This document shows, in pieces, positions 40,281-49,350 of a stretch of 64,000 nucleotides of DNA (position 1 is the first letter of the stretch; each line of letters opens with the position of its first letter). The notes below the pieces were generated by a model, which searched no databases, was not told the origin of the DNA, and saw only the letters and a program-made list of their open reading frames with translations. The translations under genes were made by a program, and so were the position numbers. The DNA is taken from positions 744,001 through 808,000 of the forward strand of contig NZ_FOGR01000002.1 of NCBI RefSeq assembly GCF_900111275.1, in the 5' to 3' direction. The DNA is from Rhizobium sp. NFR03 (GTDB lineage Bacteria > Pseudomonadota > Alphaproteobacteria > Rhizobiales > Rhizobiaceae).

Positions 40281-40546
40281 AGCTCGATGTCCCTCTCGCC
40301 AGTGTCGTCGCGATCCAGTTCCAATGGGTAGAACGGGAGGCTTTCCATGAACTCCACGAAGCTTTGCCGTGGTTGAGATCCCGTCAGCCGCTCGTGCTCC
40401 TCGACGCTGATGACGACGACACTGTCGCGTCCCCGCACAGTCACCCGCTGCGGACCTTCGCTTCGCGCGAGGCGCACGACTTCGCTGAAGCGTGCTTTTG
40501 CATCCTCAAGTTTCCATGTCTGGTGTTTTGCTAGATTCTTGGCCAT
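40277..40546 (-). CDS. Phd/YefM-family antitoxin
   Basis: An 89-residue antitoxin. The N-terminal dimer-forming DNA-binding part reads WKLEDAKARFSEVVRLARSEGPQRVTVRGRDSVVVISVEEHERL, typical of Phd/YefM rather than the AbrB-like VapB. The C-terminal tail is acidic and probably binds the PIN toxin. The ATG follows GGGAGC. It is first in the operon and would repress its own promoter. Confidence 0.9.
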   Translation of the reverse strand: MAKNLAKHQTWKLEDAKARFSEVVRLARSEGPQRVTVRGRDSVVVISVEEHERLTGSQPRQSFVEFMESLPFYPLELDRDDTGERDIEL

Positions 40547-40829
40547 GGAATAGCTCCCAGCTAGTCAGATGGTCAGTATATCGAAGCGGACCCTTCAAGT
40601 CCATTCGGCGCATGCGCGCGACCCCTTCCATTCCGCCGCAAAAACCCTTAGACACCGGCTATCATGACACATATGCGGCCTGCATCTTCCCTGCGAATTA
40701 TCGGCCCGGCCTTCCGCGCGCGCTAAGCGGCCGGAAGGTCCGGGTTCCAGCACTTGCGCCGCCGCAGGGCTTTGCACGCCCTGCGCGTCTGTTTCCTGCC
40801 CCGACATCGCGCTTCCCAAGCGCCAGAGA

Positions 40830-43826
40830 ATGATGGCCGACATGACCGAGACCACCCAGACATTCGATTACTCCAAGACGCTCTATCTCCCCGAAACCGA
40901 GTTCCCCATGCGCGCCGGTCTGCCGCAGAAGGAGCCGGAGATGGTGGCCCGCTGGCAGCAGATGGACCTCTATAAAAAGCTGCGCGCCTCCGCCGCCGGC
41001 CGGACAAAATTCGTGCTGCATGACGGCCCGCCCTATGCCAACGGCAACATCCATATCGGCCACGCGCTGAACAAGATCCTGAAGGACGTCATCACCCGCT
41101 CGTTCCAGATGCGCGGCTACGACAGCAATTACGTGCCCGGCTGGGATTGCCACGGCCTGCCGATCGAGTGGAAGATCGAGGAGGAGAACTACCGCGCCAA
41201 GGGCAAGGGCAAGCCGGATCTCCGCGAACCCGCCGCCATGATCGAGTTCCGCCGCGAATGCCGCGCCTATGCCGAAAAGTGGATCAAGGTGCAGGCCGAC
41301 GAGTTCAAGCGCCTCGGCATCACCGGCGATTTCGACAATCCCTACCTCACGATGAATTTTCACGCCGAAGCCCGTATCGCCGGGGAGTTGCTGAAGATCG
41401 CCAAGAGCGGCCAGCTCTATCGCGGCTCGAAGCCGATCATGTGGTCGGTGGTGGAGCGCACGGCGCTCGCCGAGGCGGAGGTCGAGTATCATGACGTCGA
41501 GAGTGATACGATCTGGGTGAAGTTTCCGATTCCGCGTTCGAACTATATGCCGCCTTTTGTTTCGGGAGACCATCCTGGTGTGCCGATTCCTGAATGGTCA
41601 CTAACGCAGAACCGCTATGCAGGCACCTCGATTGTTATCTGGACGACGACACCTTGGACAATTCCCGGTAATCGAGCCATCGCGTTTTCCAATCGTGTTG
41701 CCTATGGACTATATGAGGTAACAGAAGCAACGAACGAGTTCGGACCTCAACCTGGTGAGACGTTCATTTTGGCCGATAACCTTGCATCGGAGTCGTTTGC
41801 AAAGGCCAAGCTTCAGTTCCAGCGTCTGCAAGATGTTACCGCAGCAGAACTCGCTGCCATCACTTGCACCCATCCGCTGGCCGAACTCGGCTACGACTTC
41901 CCAGTCCCCCTCATCGCAGGTGACCACGTCACCGACGATGCAGGCACAGGCTTCGTTCACACCGCACCTAGCCACGGTCGCGAAGACTTCGACGTCTGGA
42001 TGGACAACGCCCGCGACCTTCAGGCTCGCGGCATCGATACCGCCATTCCCTTCCCGGTTGACGACGCCGGCTACTACACCAAGGACGCGCCCGGCTTCGG
42101 CCCGGATGCCGAGGGTGGCCCCGCGCGCGTCATGGACGACAACGGCAAGAAGGGCGATGCGAACGAGCGGGTCATCAAGGCGCTGATCGCGACGAACACG
42201 CTCTTTGCCCGCGGCCGGCTGAAGCATTCCTATCCGCATTCCTGGCGCTCCAAGAAGCCGGTCATCTTCCGCAATACGCCGCAATGGTTCGTCTACATGG
42301 ACAAGGACCTTGCCGACGGCACGACGCTGCGCACTCGCGCCCTGTCTGCCATCGATGACACGCGCTTCGTGCCGGCCGCCGGCCAGAACCGCCTGCGCGC
42401 CATGATCGAGGGCCGCCCGGACTGGGTGCTGTCCCGCCAGCGCGCCTGGGGCGTTCCCATCTGCGTCTTCGCCCGTGAGGACGGCACGGTGCTGAACGAC
42501 GAGGCGGTCAATGCGCGCATCCTCGAAGCCTTCGAGGCGGAAGGCGCGGACGCATGGTTTGCGGCGGGCGCCAAGGAGCGTTTCCTCGGCAACGACCACG
42601 ATCCGGCCGAATGGCACCAAGTGATGGACATCCTCGATGTCTGGTTCGACAGCGGCTCCACCCACGTCTTCACGCTGGAAGACCGGCCGGATCTGAAATG
42701 GCCAGCCGATGTCTATCTGGAAGGCTCCGACCAGCATCGCGGCTGGTTCCACTCGTCCCTGCTCGAAAGCGCGGCGACGCGCGGCCGCGCGCCTTACGAC
42801 ACCGTCGTCACCCACGGCTTCATCATGGATGAGAAGGGGGAGAAGATGTCGAAGTCGAAGGGCAACGTCACCGCTCCTCAGGAGGTCATGAAGGATGCCG
42901 GCGCCGATATCCTGCGTCTCTGGGTCATGACGTCGGACTATGCCGACGACCTGCGCGTCGGCAAGGCGATCATCCAGACGAATATCGATGCCTATCGCAA
43001 GCTGCGCAATACCATCCGCTGGATGCTCGGCACGCTGGCGCACGACACTGGCGACGACGTCGCGCTGGCCGACATGCCTTCGCTCGAGCAGCTGATGCTG
43101 CACCGGCTGGCCGAACTCGACGAGGTCGTGCGCAGCGGCTACGACGCGTTCGACTTCAAGAAGGTCACGCGCGCGCTCATCGATTTCTCCAATGTCGAGC
43201 TGTCGGCCTTCTACTTCGATATCCGCAAGGACGCACTCTATTGCGACGCGCCGTCGAGCCTGCGCCGTCGCGCCAGCCTCTGCGTCATCCGCCGCATCTT
43301 CGAGTGCCTCGTCACCTGGCTTGCGCCCATGCTGCCCTTCACCACCGAAGAAGCCTGGCTGTCGCTGAAGCCCGATGCCGTCTCGATCCATCTGGAGCAG
43401 TTCCCGGAACTGCCGGCAGACTGGCGCAACGAGGCGGTTGCCGAGAAGTGGCGCGTGATCCGCGATATCCGCCGCGTCGTCACCGGCGCGCTGGAGATCG
43501 AGCGCCGAGACAAGCGCATCGGGTCTTCGCTGGAGGCGGCGCCCGTCGTCTACATCGCCGATGCCACGACGGCGGAAGCGCTCGATGGCGAGGACCTCGC
43601 CGAAATCTGCATCACCTCGGCCATCGAGGTCGTGGTCGGCAAGGGGCCGGAAAACGCGTTCCGTCTGGAAGGCGAGGGAAAGATCTCTGTCGAGCCGCGT
43701 CTGGCCGAAGGCCGCAAATGCGCCCGCTCGTGGAAGGTCACAACGGATGTGGGGTCCGACCCTGCCTATCCCGACGTCACCGCCCGCGATGCGGCAGCCC
43801 TGCGGGAGCTTGGCATTTCGCTCTGA
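40830..43826 (+). CDS. ileS: isoleucyl-tRNA synthetase
   Basis: A 998-residue class I synthetase. The HIGH motif is at residues 75-78 ([16 protein letters not shown]) and KMSKS at 672-676. The CP1 editing domain has [13 protein letters not shown] and [12 protein letters not shown]. Anticodon-binding and C-terminal parts are full. A segment of the editing domain (about 41510-41875, residues 228-348) uses different codons and less G+C than the rest, and carries an unusual insert ([18 protein letters not shown]). The gene is still open and all motifs are intact. Several Met codons lie near the start (40830, 40833, 40842). Confidence 0.97.
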   Translation: MMADMTETTQTFDYSKTLYLPETEFPMRAGLPQKEPEMVARWQQMDLYKKLRASAAGRTKFVLHDGPPYANGNIHIGHALNKILKDVITRSFQMRGYDSNYVPGWDCHGLPIEWKIEEENYRAKGKGKPDLREPAAMIEFRRECRAYAEKWIKVQADEFKRLGITGDFDNPYLTMNFHAEARIAGELLKIAKSGQLYRGSKPIMWSVVERTALAEAEVEYHDVESDTIWVKFPIPRSNYMPPFVSGDHPGVPIPEWSLTQNRYAGTSIVIWTTTPWTIPGNRAIAFSNRVAYGLYEVTEATNEFGPQPGETFILADNLASESFAKAKLQFQRLQDVTAAELAAITCTHPLAELGYDFPVPLIAGDHVTDDAGTGFVHTAPSHGREDFDVWMDNARDLQARGIDTAIPFPVDDAGYYTKDAPGFGPDAEGGPARVMDDNGKKGDANERVIKALIATNTLFARGRLKHSYPHSWRSKKPVIFRNTPQWFVYMDKDLADGTTLRTRALSAIDDTRFVPAAGQNRLRAMIEGRPDWVLSRQRAWGVPICVFAREDGTVLNDEAVNARILEAFEAEGADAWFAAGAKERFLGNDHDPAEWHQVMDILDVWFDSGSTHVFTLEDRPDLKWPADVYLEGSDQHRGWFHSSLLESAATRGRAPYDTVVTHGFIMDEKGEKMSKSKGNVTAPQEVMKDAGADILRLWVMTSDYADDLRVGKAIIQTNIDAYRKLRNTIRWMLGTLAHDTGDDVALADMPSLEQLMLHRLAELDEVVRSGYDAFDFKKVTRALIDFSNVELSAFYFDIRKDALYCDAPSSLRRRASLCVIRRIFECLVTWLAPMLPFTTEEAWLSLKPDAVSIHLEQFPELPADWRNEAVAEKWRVIRDIRRVVTGALEIERRDKRIGSSLEAAPVVYIADATTAEALDGEDLAEICITSAIEVVVGKGPENAFRLEGEGKISVEPRLAEGRKCARSWKVTTDVGSDPAYPDVTARDAAALRELGISL

Positions 43827-43856
43827 GACGCCTTCTTCGCTGGAAGTGCTCTTCCT

Positions 43857-43909
43857 GGCTCGAATGGGCAGGGGGGCTCGAATGGGCAGGGGGCTCGAAT
43901 GGGTAGGGG
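43857..43909 (+). repeat. short tandem repeat, three units
   Basis: Three near-identical units of 17-18 bp, GGCTCGAATGGGCAGGG, run head to tail, the third having one change (GGGTAGGG). They lie 30 bp after the ileS stop, before the lipoprotein gene. The repeat is G-rich and could vary by slippage. Confidence 0.85.
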
Positions 43910-44087
43910 GATGTCGACCGGGTGAATTGCGCTTGCGCCGTTCATCCGGTAGAACCCTGCCTGAAAATGGGCGGATTTATCCGTCATGGGGCAGGAATTG
44001 GCGGGCAGATCGGCCCACGCGCATCCCGGGGGGTCCGGGAGCGTCTGGAGGCTGGCGGGGCAGGCCGCACGCGCTGGAAGGGTTTGA

Positions 44088-44705
44088 ATGACAATGACGC
44101 GACAGTATGGTGCGGGCGCCGGCGTGCTCTCGATCCTGGCCGCAAGCCTCGTGCTGACCGGTTGCATCGGCGGGCCGACCTACGGGACGGACAAGACCGC
44201 GGGCGAGCACCTGATGGACGACCTTGGCAGCACGGTCAGCCTGGGCGATGAAAAGTCCGCCAATGTGAAGTACCAGCCGCGCCCGGGTCTCGTTCTGCCG
44301 CCCTCCGGCGAACGCACGGCCCTCGTTCAGCCACAGGCCTCGCTGGCCAACAAGGATAATCCGGCCTGGGTCGAATCGCCCGAGGAAACGCGGCAGCGCC
44401 TGCGCGAGGAAGCCGACGAGAATGCGGACCGCCCGGGCTATGTCTCGCCGCTCGCCAAGGCGTCTGCCAACGGCCGCACGCTGACCGCCAAGGAACAGCA
44501 GGAAGCCTATCGCGAAGCCCGCAAGCTTCAGATGGGCGCCTATTCCGACAAGCGTCGCACGCTCAGCGATCCGCCGCTCGAATACCGCAAGGCGCCCGAG
44601 GAGGCTCTGACCGATCTCGGCGAAGACGAAACCATCAAGGAACGTCGTCGCAAGAAGGAAGCGCAGGTTCAGGGCAGCGGCAAGAAGTGGTGGCAGGTTT
44701 TCTGA
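44088..44705 (+). CDS. conserved lipoprotein
   Basis: A 205-residue protein with a lipoprotein signal: ILAASLVLTGC, lipobox LTGC, with Cys26 as the lipid-carrying residue. The mature part is hydrophilic, charged and probably mostly helical or disordered, ending KKWWQVF. The residues after Cys26 (Ile, Gly) do not suggest inner-membrane retention, so outer-membrane sorting is likely. The family is conserved in Rhizobiales without a known role. It is followed by a GNAT gene at 7 nt. Confidence 0.85.
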   Translation: MTMTRQYGAGAGVLSILAASLVLTGCIGGPTYGTDKTAGEHLMDDLGSTVSLGDEKSANVKYQPRPGLVLPPSGERTALVQPQASLANKDNPAWVESPEETRQRLREEADENADRPGYVSPLAKASANGRTLTAKEQQEAYREARKLQMGAYSDKRRTLSDPPLEYRKAPEEALTDLGEDETIKERRRKKEAQVQGSGKKWWQVF

Positions 44706-44712
44706 TCCGGTC

Positions 44713-45192
44713 ATGAGCGTCACGATCCGCAAGGCAAATATCAACGATGCGGCTGTCATCCTGCGCTTCGTGCGCGAACTGGCGGCTTATGAGAAGCTGG
44801 AGCATGAAGTGGAAGCGACGGTGGAAACCACCGCGCATGCCCTTTTCGGCCCGGACAGCGTCTCGCAGGCCGTGATCTGCGAGCGCGATGGCGCGCCGAT
44901 CGGCTTTGCCGTCTGGTTTCTGATCTACTCCACATGGCAGGCCCGCAACGGGCTCTACCTCGAAGATCTCTACGTGACCCCGGAAGCGCGGGGCACGGGC
45001 GCCGGGCGCAGCCTGTTGCGGCATCTGGCCCGGATCGCCGTCGAGAAGAATTGCGGCCGCTTCGAGTGGAGCGTGCTCGACTGGAACGAACCTGCCATCC
45101 GCGCCTATCGCGCCATCGGCGCCGAACCTATGGATGGCTGGACCCGCTACCGCCTGACGGGTCAGGCCTTGCAGGACTTCGCAGCGGGCTGA
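44713..45192 (+). CDS. GNAT-family N-acetyltransferase (diamine acetyltransferase-like)
   Basis: A 159-residue acetyltransferase. The acetyl-CoA loop is EARGTGAGRSLLRHLA, preceded by LYLEDLYVTP. The segment LEDLYV and the ending RFEWSVLDWNEPAIRAYRAIGA match spermidine/diamine acetyltransferase-type proteins, but the substrate is not proven. It lies 7 nt downstream of the lipoprotein gene and is convergent with tadA. Confidence 0.88.
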   Translation: MSVTIRKANINDAAVILRFVRELAAYEKLEHEVEATVETTAHALFGPDSVSQAVICERDGAPIGFAVWFLIYSTWQARNGLYLEDLYVTPEARGTGAGRSLLRHLARIAVEKNCGRFEWSVLDWNEPAIRAYRAIGAEPMDGWTRYRLTGQALQDFAAG

Positions 45193-45196
45193 GGCT

Positions 45197-45655
45197 CTAC
45201 CGGCGCACCTCGAAGAAGGCGCGCAGCAACCCCGCCGCTTCCGTTTCTCCGAGCCCGGAATACACATCCGGCGCGTGATGACAGGTCGGCTGCGCATAGA
45301 AGCGCCCGCCATGATCCACCCCGCCGCCTTTCGGATCTCCCGCGCCGTAATACAGGCGGCGAATGCGGGCAAACGAGATGGCGGCGGCGCACATGGCGCA
45401 GGGTTCCAGCGTGACGTAGAGGTCGGCGCCGGTCAGCCGTTCCGCATTGAGCCGCCGTGCAGCATCGCGGATCGCCTCGATCTCGGCATGGGCCGTCACA
45501 TCGCGTCGCTCGCGCGTCCGGTTGCCGCCAGCGCCGATGACGGTGCCGTCGAGCACGACGATAGCGCCGATCGGCACCTCGCCGCGCGCCTGCGCCGCCC
45601 GTGCTTCCGCCAGCGCCAGATCCATGAACCCCGGTGATGCGGCCATTCGCGTCAT
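45197..45655 (-). CDS. tadA: tRNA-specific adenosine deaminase TadA
   Basis: It changes A34 to inosine in tRNA-Arg(ACG), an essential step for decoding CGN codons. The 152 residues carry the Zn and catalytic residues His56 and Glu58 (TAHAEIEAI) and Cys86/Cys89 (PCAMC). The ATG at 45655 follows AAGAG. An open frame extends far upstream, but that is antisense to the pseudouridine synthase gene. The two genes diverge across 61 bp. Confidence 0.96.
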   Translation of the reverse strand: MTRMAASPGFMDLALAEARAAQARGEVPIGAIVVLDGTVIGAGGNRTRERRDVTAHAEIEAIRDAARRLNAERLTGADLYVTLEPCAMCAAAISFARIRRLYYGAGDPKGGGVDHGGRFYAQPTCHHAPDVYSGLGETEAAGLLRAFFEVRR

Positions 45656-45716
45656 TATTTCTCTTAACCCATCGGCTCCGACCTGATAGGAGAGCCTGAA
45701 AAGGCAGGCAACACAA

Positions 45717-47882
45717 ATGACATCCAATGACAAGCCCCAGCGGCCGCGCGGCAAGCCCGCAAGCGGCGGCAAGACGACAGACCGCGCGCCGCGCGCAGCG
45801 GCAGCCGACGGCAAGGCCAAATTCGGCAAGCCCGCATTCGGTAAAAACGCAGGCGAAAAGAAGCCCTTTGAAAAGAGGGATGGCGGAAAGCCCGCGTTCG
45901 GCAAGCCTGCCTTCGGGAAAACCAGCGGTCCTCCGCGGGGCAAGCCCGCCTTTGCAAAGCGCGATGACGGAGCGCCGAATGAAACCCGCGCAACGGAGCG
46001 CCCGGCGTCCGACAGGCCGCGCTTCGAACAGGTCCGCTCAGACAAGCCTTGGGGCGAACAGCCCCGTTTCGACAAGCCTCGCTCAGAGAAGCCCCGTTCC
46101 GACAAGCCGCGTTTCGAGAAGGCCGGTTCCGAAACGGACCGTTCCGCGAAGCCGAAATTCGACAAACCAAAGTTCGAAAAACCCAGGTTCGACAGACAGG
46201 CTGGCGAACGCTCTGCCGATCGTGGTGGCGACGAGCGTCCTGCCCGCGCACGCGCCGCGACGGCAACGGCTGTTTCCGATGAGGCGCCGCAGCGCATCTC
46301 CAAGATCCTCGCCCGTGCCGGCGTCGCCTCGCGTCGCGATATCGAGCGGATGATCATGGAAGGCCGCGTCAGCGTCAACGGCACCAAGCTGGAAACGCCG
46401 GTCGTCAACGTCACGCTGTCCGACAAGATCGAGGTGGATGGCCAGCCGATCCGCGGCATCGAGCGCACGCGCCTCTGGCTCTACCACAAGCCGACCGGTC
46501 TCGTGACCACCAACAACGATCCGGAAGGCCGTCCGACGGTGTTCGACCGTCTGCCGGAAGACCTGCCGCGCGTGCTGTCCATCGGCCGTCTCGACATCAA
46601 CACCGAGGGCCTGCTGCTCCTGACAAACGACGGCGGTCTCGCCCGGGTGCTGGAATTGCCGGCCACCGGCTGGCTGCGTCGCTACCGCGTTCGCGCGCAT
46701 GGCAAGATCGAACAGGCTGACCTCGATAAGCTCAAGGACGGCATCGCCGTCGATGGCGTGCTCTACGGCGCGATCGATGCGACGCTCGACAAGGTCCAGG
46801 GTGCCAACGTCTGGATCACCATGGGCCTGCGCGAAGGCAAGAACCGCGAGATCAAGAACGTGCTCGGCGCGCTCGGCCTCGACGTGAACCGCCTGATCCG
46901 CATTTCCTACGGACCGTTCCAGCTCGGCGAATTGCCGGAGGGTGCTGCTCAGGAAATCCGCGGACGCACGCTGCGCGACCAGCTGGGTCCGCGCCTGATC
47001 GAGGACGCCAAGGCGAACTTCGATGCGCCGCTCTTCAACAATCCGGATGCCGACGATGAGGGGCCGCTGGTCTCGACGGAGCGCAGTGCGGAGCGTGGAA
47101 GCGACCGTTCGGGCGATCGCGGGCAGGGCGCTTACGAGAAGCCGGCCTTCCGCGAGAAGGCCGCCGATCGCAATGAGCGTCTGCGCGGCCGCCTCGATAC
47201 GCGACCTGCGGACAACAAGCGTGGCGGCGCGAAACAAGGTGGGTGGGACAGCGCACCGGCAGCGCGTGGCGACGGGCCAAAGCGCGAGCAGGCCGGCCGT
47301 CCGCGCAAGGCCAATGTCTGGATGGCGCCTGGCGCCCGTCCCGTGGCCGAAAAGAAGACCGGCCCCGAGGCCGCCGCCGCCGAGAAGCCGGTTCGCCGCG
47401 AACGTCCCGAAGGCGCGCCCAAAGTGAAGCGCTACGGCCGCACGAAGGATGGTCAGGCGATTGCCGGAAAGCAGCGCTTCGACCCGGACCGCAAGAGCGC
47501 CGCAAGCTTTGCCCGTCCCGATACCGGCCCGCGCGTCATCGTCGAGCGTGACAAGGACGACCGAGACTGGATCAAGGCCAGCGAGCCTCCGGTCCGCGAG
47601 GAACGCGGTGGCTTCAAGTCCCGCGACGGCGGCGACCGTGGCGATCGCGCACCGCGTGGCGATGGTGATCGTTCGTTCGGTGCCAAGAAGAGCTTTGGCG
47701 AGAAGAAGAGTTTCGGCGGCGATCGCCCGGATGCCAAGCCTTTTGGCAAGTCCTTCGCCAAGCCCGGAGCCAAAGCCGGCGGCAAGCCCTCCTTCGGCGG
47801 CAAGCCTTCGGGTGGTCGCCCCAGCGGTGGTCGGCCAAGTGGCGGCAAGCCGGGCGGCGCCAAGCCGCGCGGCGGGAAGTAA
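45717..47882 (+). CDS. rluB: RluB-type pseudouridine synthase with repeat-rich tails
   Basis: It converts a uridine in 23S rRNA (U2605 in E. coli RluB) to pseudouridine. An S4 RNA-binding domain starts at residue 192 (QRISKILARAGVASRR) and the catalytic Asp293 is in GRLDINTEGLLLL. The rest is unusual. The first 190 residues are made of KPAFGK- and RFDKPRSEKPRSDKP-like repeats, and the last 290 are rich in Gly, Lys, Arg, Asp and Ser, ending SGGRPSGGRPSGGKPGG. The protein is 721 residues, about twice the core length. Which uridine is used is inferred from the family. Confidence 0.9.
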   Translation: MTSNDKPQRPRGKPASGGKTTDRAPRAAAADGKAKFGKPAFGKNAGEKKPFEKRDGGKPAFGKPAFGKTSGPPRGKPAFAKRDDGAPNETRATERPASDRPRFEQVRSDKPWGEQPRFDKPRSEKPRSDKPRFEKAGSETDRSAKPKFDKPKFEKPRFDRQAGERSADRGGDERPARARAATATAVSDEAPQRISKILARAGVASRRDIERMIMEGRVSVNGTKLETPVVNVTLSDKIEVDGQPIRGIERTRLWLYHKPTGLVTTNNDPEGRPTVFDRLPEDLPRVLSIGRLDINTEGLLLLTNDGGLARVLELPATGWLRRYRVRAHGKIEQADLDKLKDGIAVDGVLYGAIDATLDKVQGANVWITMGLREGKNREIKNVLGALGLDVNRLIRISYGPFQLGELPEGAAQEIRGRTLRDQLGPRLIEDAKANFDAPLFNNPDADDEGPLVSTERSAERGSDRSGDRGQGAYEKPAFREKAADRNERLRGRLDTRPADNKRGGAKQGGWDSAPAARGDGPKREQAGRPRKANVWMAPGARPVAEKKTGPEAAAAEKPVRRERPEGAPKVKRYGRTKDGQAIAGKQRFDPDRKSAASFARPDTGPRVIVERDKDDRDWIKASEPPVREERGGFKSRDGGDRGDRAPRGDGDRSFGAKKSFGEKKSFGGDRPDAKPFGKSFAKPGAKAGGKPSFGGKPSGGRPSGGRPSGGKPGGAKPRGGK

Positions 47883-47888
47883 CGCCCG

Positions 47889-48452
47889 GTGCGCATCGTC
47901 GGTGGAGAATTTCGCGGCCGGGCTCTTGCGAGCCCGGCGACGTCAGACATACGGCCGACATCCGACAGAACGCGCGAGAGCCTGTTCAACATCCTCAGCC
48001 ATGCCTATCCGGAACGGCTGGAGGATACCCGTATCCTCGACCTCTTCGCAGGAACCGGCGCCGTCGGGCTCGAAGCCCTGTCACGCGGTTGCCGACAAGC
48101 GTTGTTCGTTGAAAACAGCGCCGAGGGCAGGGGCCTTCTGCGCACCAATATCGAGACGCTGGGTCTCACGGGCCGCGCCAGGATCTACCGGCGCGATGCG
48201 ACGGATCTCGGCACTGTCGGCACGGTGGAGCCCTTCCACCTCGTCTTTGCCGATCCGCCTTATGGCAAGGGGCTTGGCGAGCGGGCGCTGGTGGCGGCAT
48301 CGGCCGGCGGCTGGATCGTGCCCGATGCGCTCGTCATTCTAGAAGAGCGCGCCGATGTGACGCCGATGGCCGGTCCCGATTTCGAGACGCTCGACATCCG
48401 GCAGTTCGGCGACACCCGTATGCATTTTTATCGCTACCGCAAGCGCGGCTGA
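47889..48452 (+). CDS. rsmD: 16S rRNA (guanine966-N2)-methyltransferase RsmD
   Basis: A SAM-dependent enzyme that methylates N2 of G966 in 16S rRNA. The 187 residues begin MRIVGGEFRGRAL, as usual, and contain the SAM loop ILDLFAGTGAVGLEAL and the catalytic DPPYGKG. The start is a GTG at 47889. It lies 6 nt after the rluB-like gene and is probably in its operon. Confidence 0.95.
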   Translation: MRIVGGEFRGRALASPATSDIRPTSDRTRESLFNILSHAYPERLEDTRILDLFAGTGAVGLEALSRGCRQALFVENSAEGRGLLRTNIETLGLTGRARIYRRDATDLGTVGTVEPFHLVFADPPYGKGLGERALVAASAGGWIVPDALVILEERADVTPMAGPDFETLDIRQFGDTRMHFYRYRKRG

Positions 48453-48459
48453 CCCGTCG

Positions 48460-49326
48460 ATGTCGGAGACGCCGTCCGCAGGCACCGGTTCGAGCGGCCC
48501 CACCGTGACCCCGTCTGTGGCTCTGGCGCTGGGTGGCGGGGGCGCCCGGGGGCTTGCCCATATTCATGTCATCGAAGCGCTCGACGAACTTGGGATTCGC
48601 CCGCGCGTCATCGCCGGCACATCCATCGGCGCCATCATGGGTGCCGGCATGGCGGCCGGCATGCGGGGCAGCGATATCCGCGACTTCGCGCTCTCGACGG
48701 TCGGCCGGCGGAAGGAGATCGCCAACCGCCTCTGGCGGCTGCGTCCCTCGACCTTGCAGGCCATCGGCGGCAGCCTGCGCTTCGGTCCGTTCAATCTGGA
48801 GCGTGTGCTCTCCGCCTTCCTGCCCGAGGCTATTCCGCAGACGTTCGGCGCGCTCTCCATTCCTCTGAAAGTCATCGCCACCGACTATTACGCGCAAAGC
48901 GAGGCGGTGCTGGAGACGGGCGATCTGCGCGCGGCCATCGCCGCCTCCGCCGCCATTCCCGGCATGTTCCAGCCGGTGCGGCTCGGCGCGCGCGTCATGA
49001 TAGATGGCGGCTTCGTCAATCCCGTCCCCTTCGATCATCTTGAGGGCCTTGCCGATATCGTCCTCGCCGTCGATGTCGTCGGCGGGCCGGAGGGGGACGG
49101 ATCGGCGCTGCCAACGCGGATGGATGCCATGTTCGGTGCGAGCCAGCTGATGATGCAGACGATCATCGCCATGAAGATGAAGGCGCATGCGCCCGATCTT
49201 CTGGTGCGCCCGGATGTCGGCCGCTTCCGCGTCATGGATTTCATGCGCGCGCAGGAGGTGCTGACCTTGAGCGCCGGCGTGAAGGACGAGGTGAAGGCTG
49301 CGCTCGACAAGCTTCTCTCGCGGTAA
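48460..49326 (+). CDS. patatin-like phospholipase (RssA family)
   Basis: A 288-residue serine esterase with the patatin catalytic dyad: Ser55 in GTSIG and Asp182 in MIDGGFVNP. The oxyanion loop LGGGGARGLAH is at 24-33. There is no signal peptide, so it probably acts on lipids at the inner face of the membrane. Substrate unknown. It starts 7 nt after rsmD and seems to be the last gene of that operon. Confidence 0.9.
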   Translation: MSETPSAGTGSSGPTVTPSVALALGGGGARGLAHIHVIEALDELGIRPRVIAGTSIGAIMGAGMAAGMRGSDIRDFALSTVGRRKEIANRLWRLRPSTLQAIGGSLRFGPFNLERVLSAFLPEAIPQTFGALSIPLKVIATDYYAQSEAVLETGDLRAAIAASAAIPGMFQPVRLGARVMIDGGFVNPVPFDHLEGLADIVLAVDVVGGPEGDGSALPTRMDAMFGASQLMMQTIIAMKMKAHAPDLLVRPDVGRFRVMDFMRAQEVLTLSAGVKDEVKAALDKLLSR

Positions 49327-49350
49327 GATCACCTTGAAAGAACGCGGCCG

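Noticed and set aside
41709..43391. 560-codon minus-strand frame over ileS
   Set aside because: Antisense shadow of isoleucyl-tRNA synthetase.
45780..46200. Repeated DNA that could suggest a CRISPR-like array
   Set aside because: The repeats are in-frame codons of a low-complexity protein, are short and irregular, and no cas gene is nearby.
45656..46468. N-terminal extension of tadA on the minus strand
   Set aside because: It lies antisense to the pseudouridine synthase repeats. TadA begins normally at 45655.
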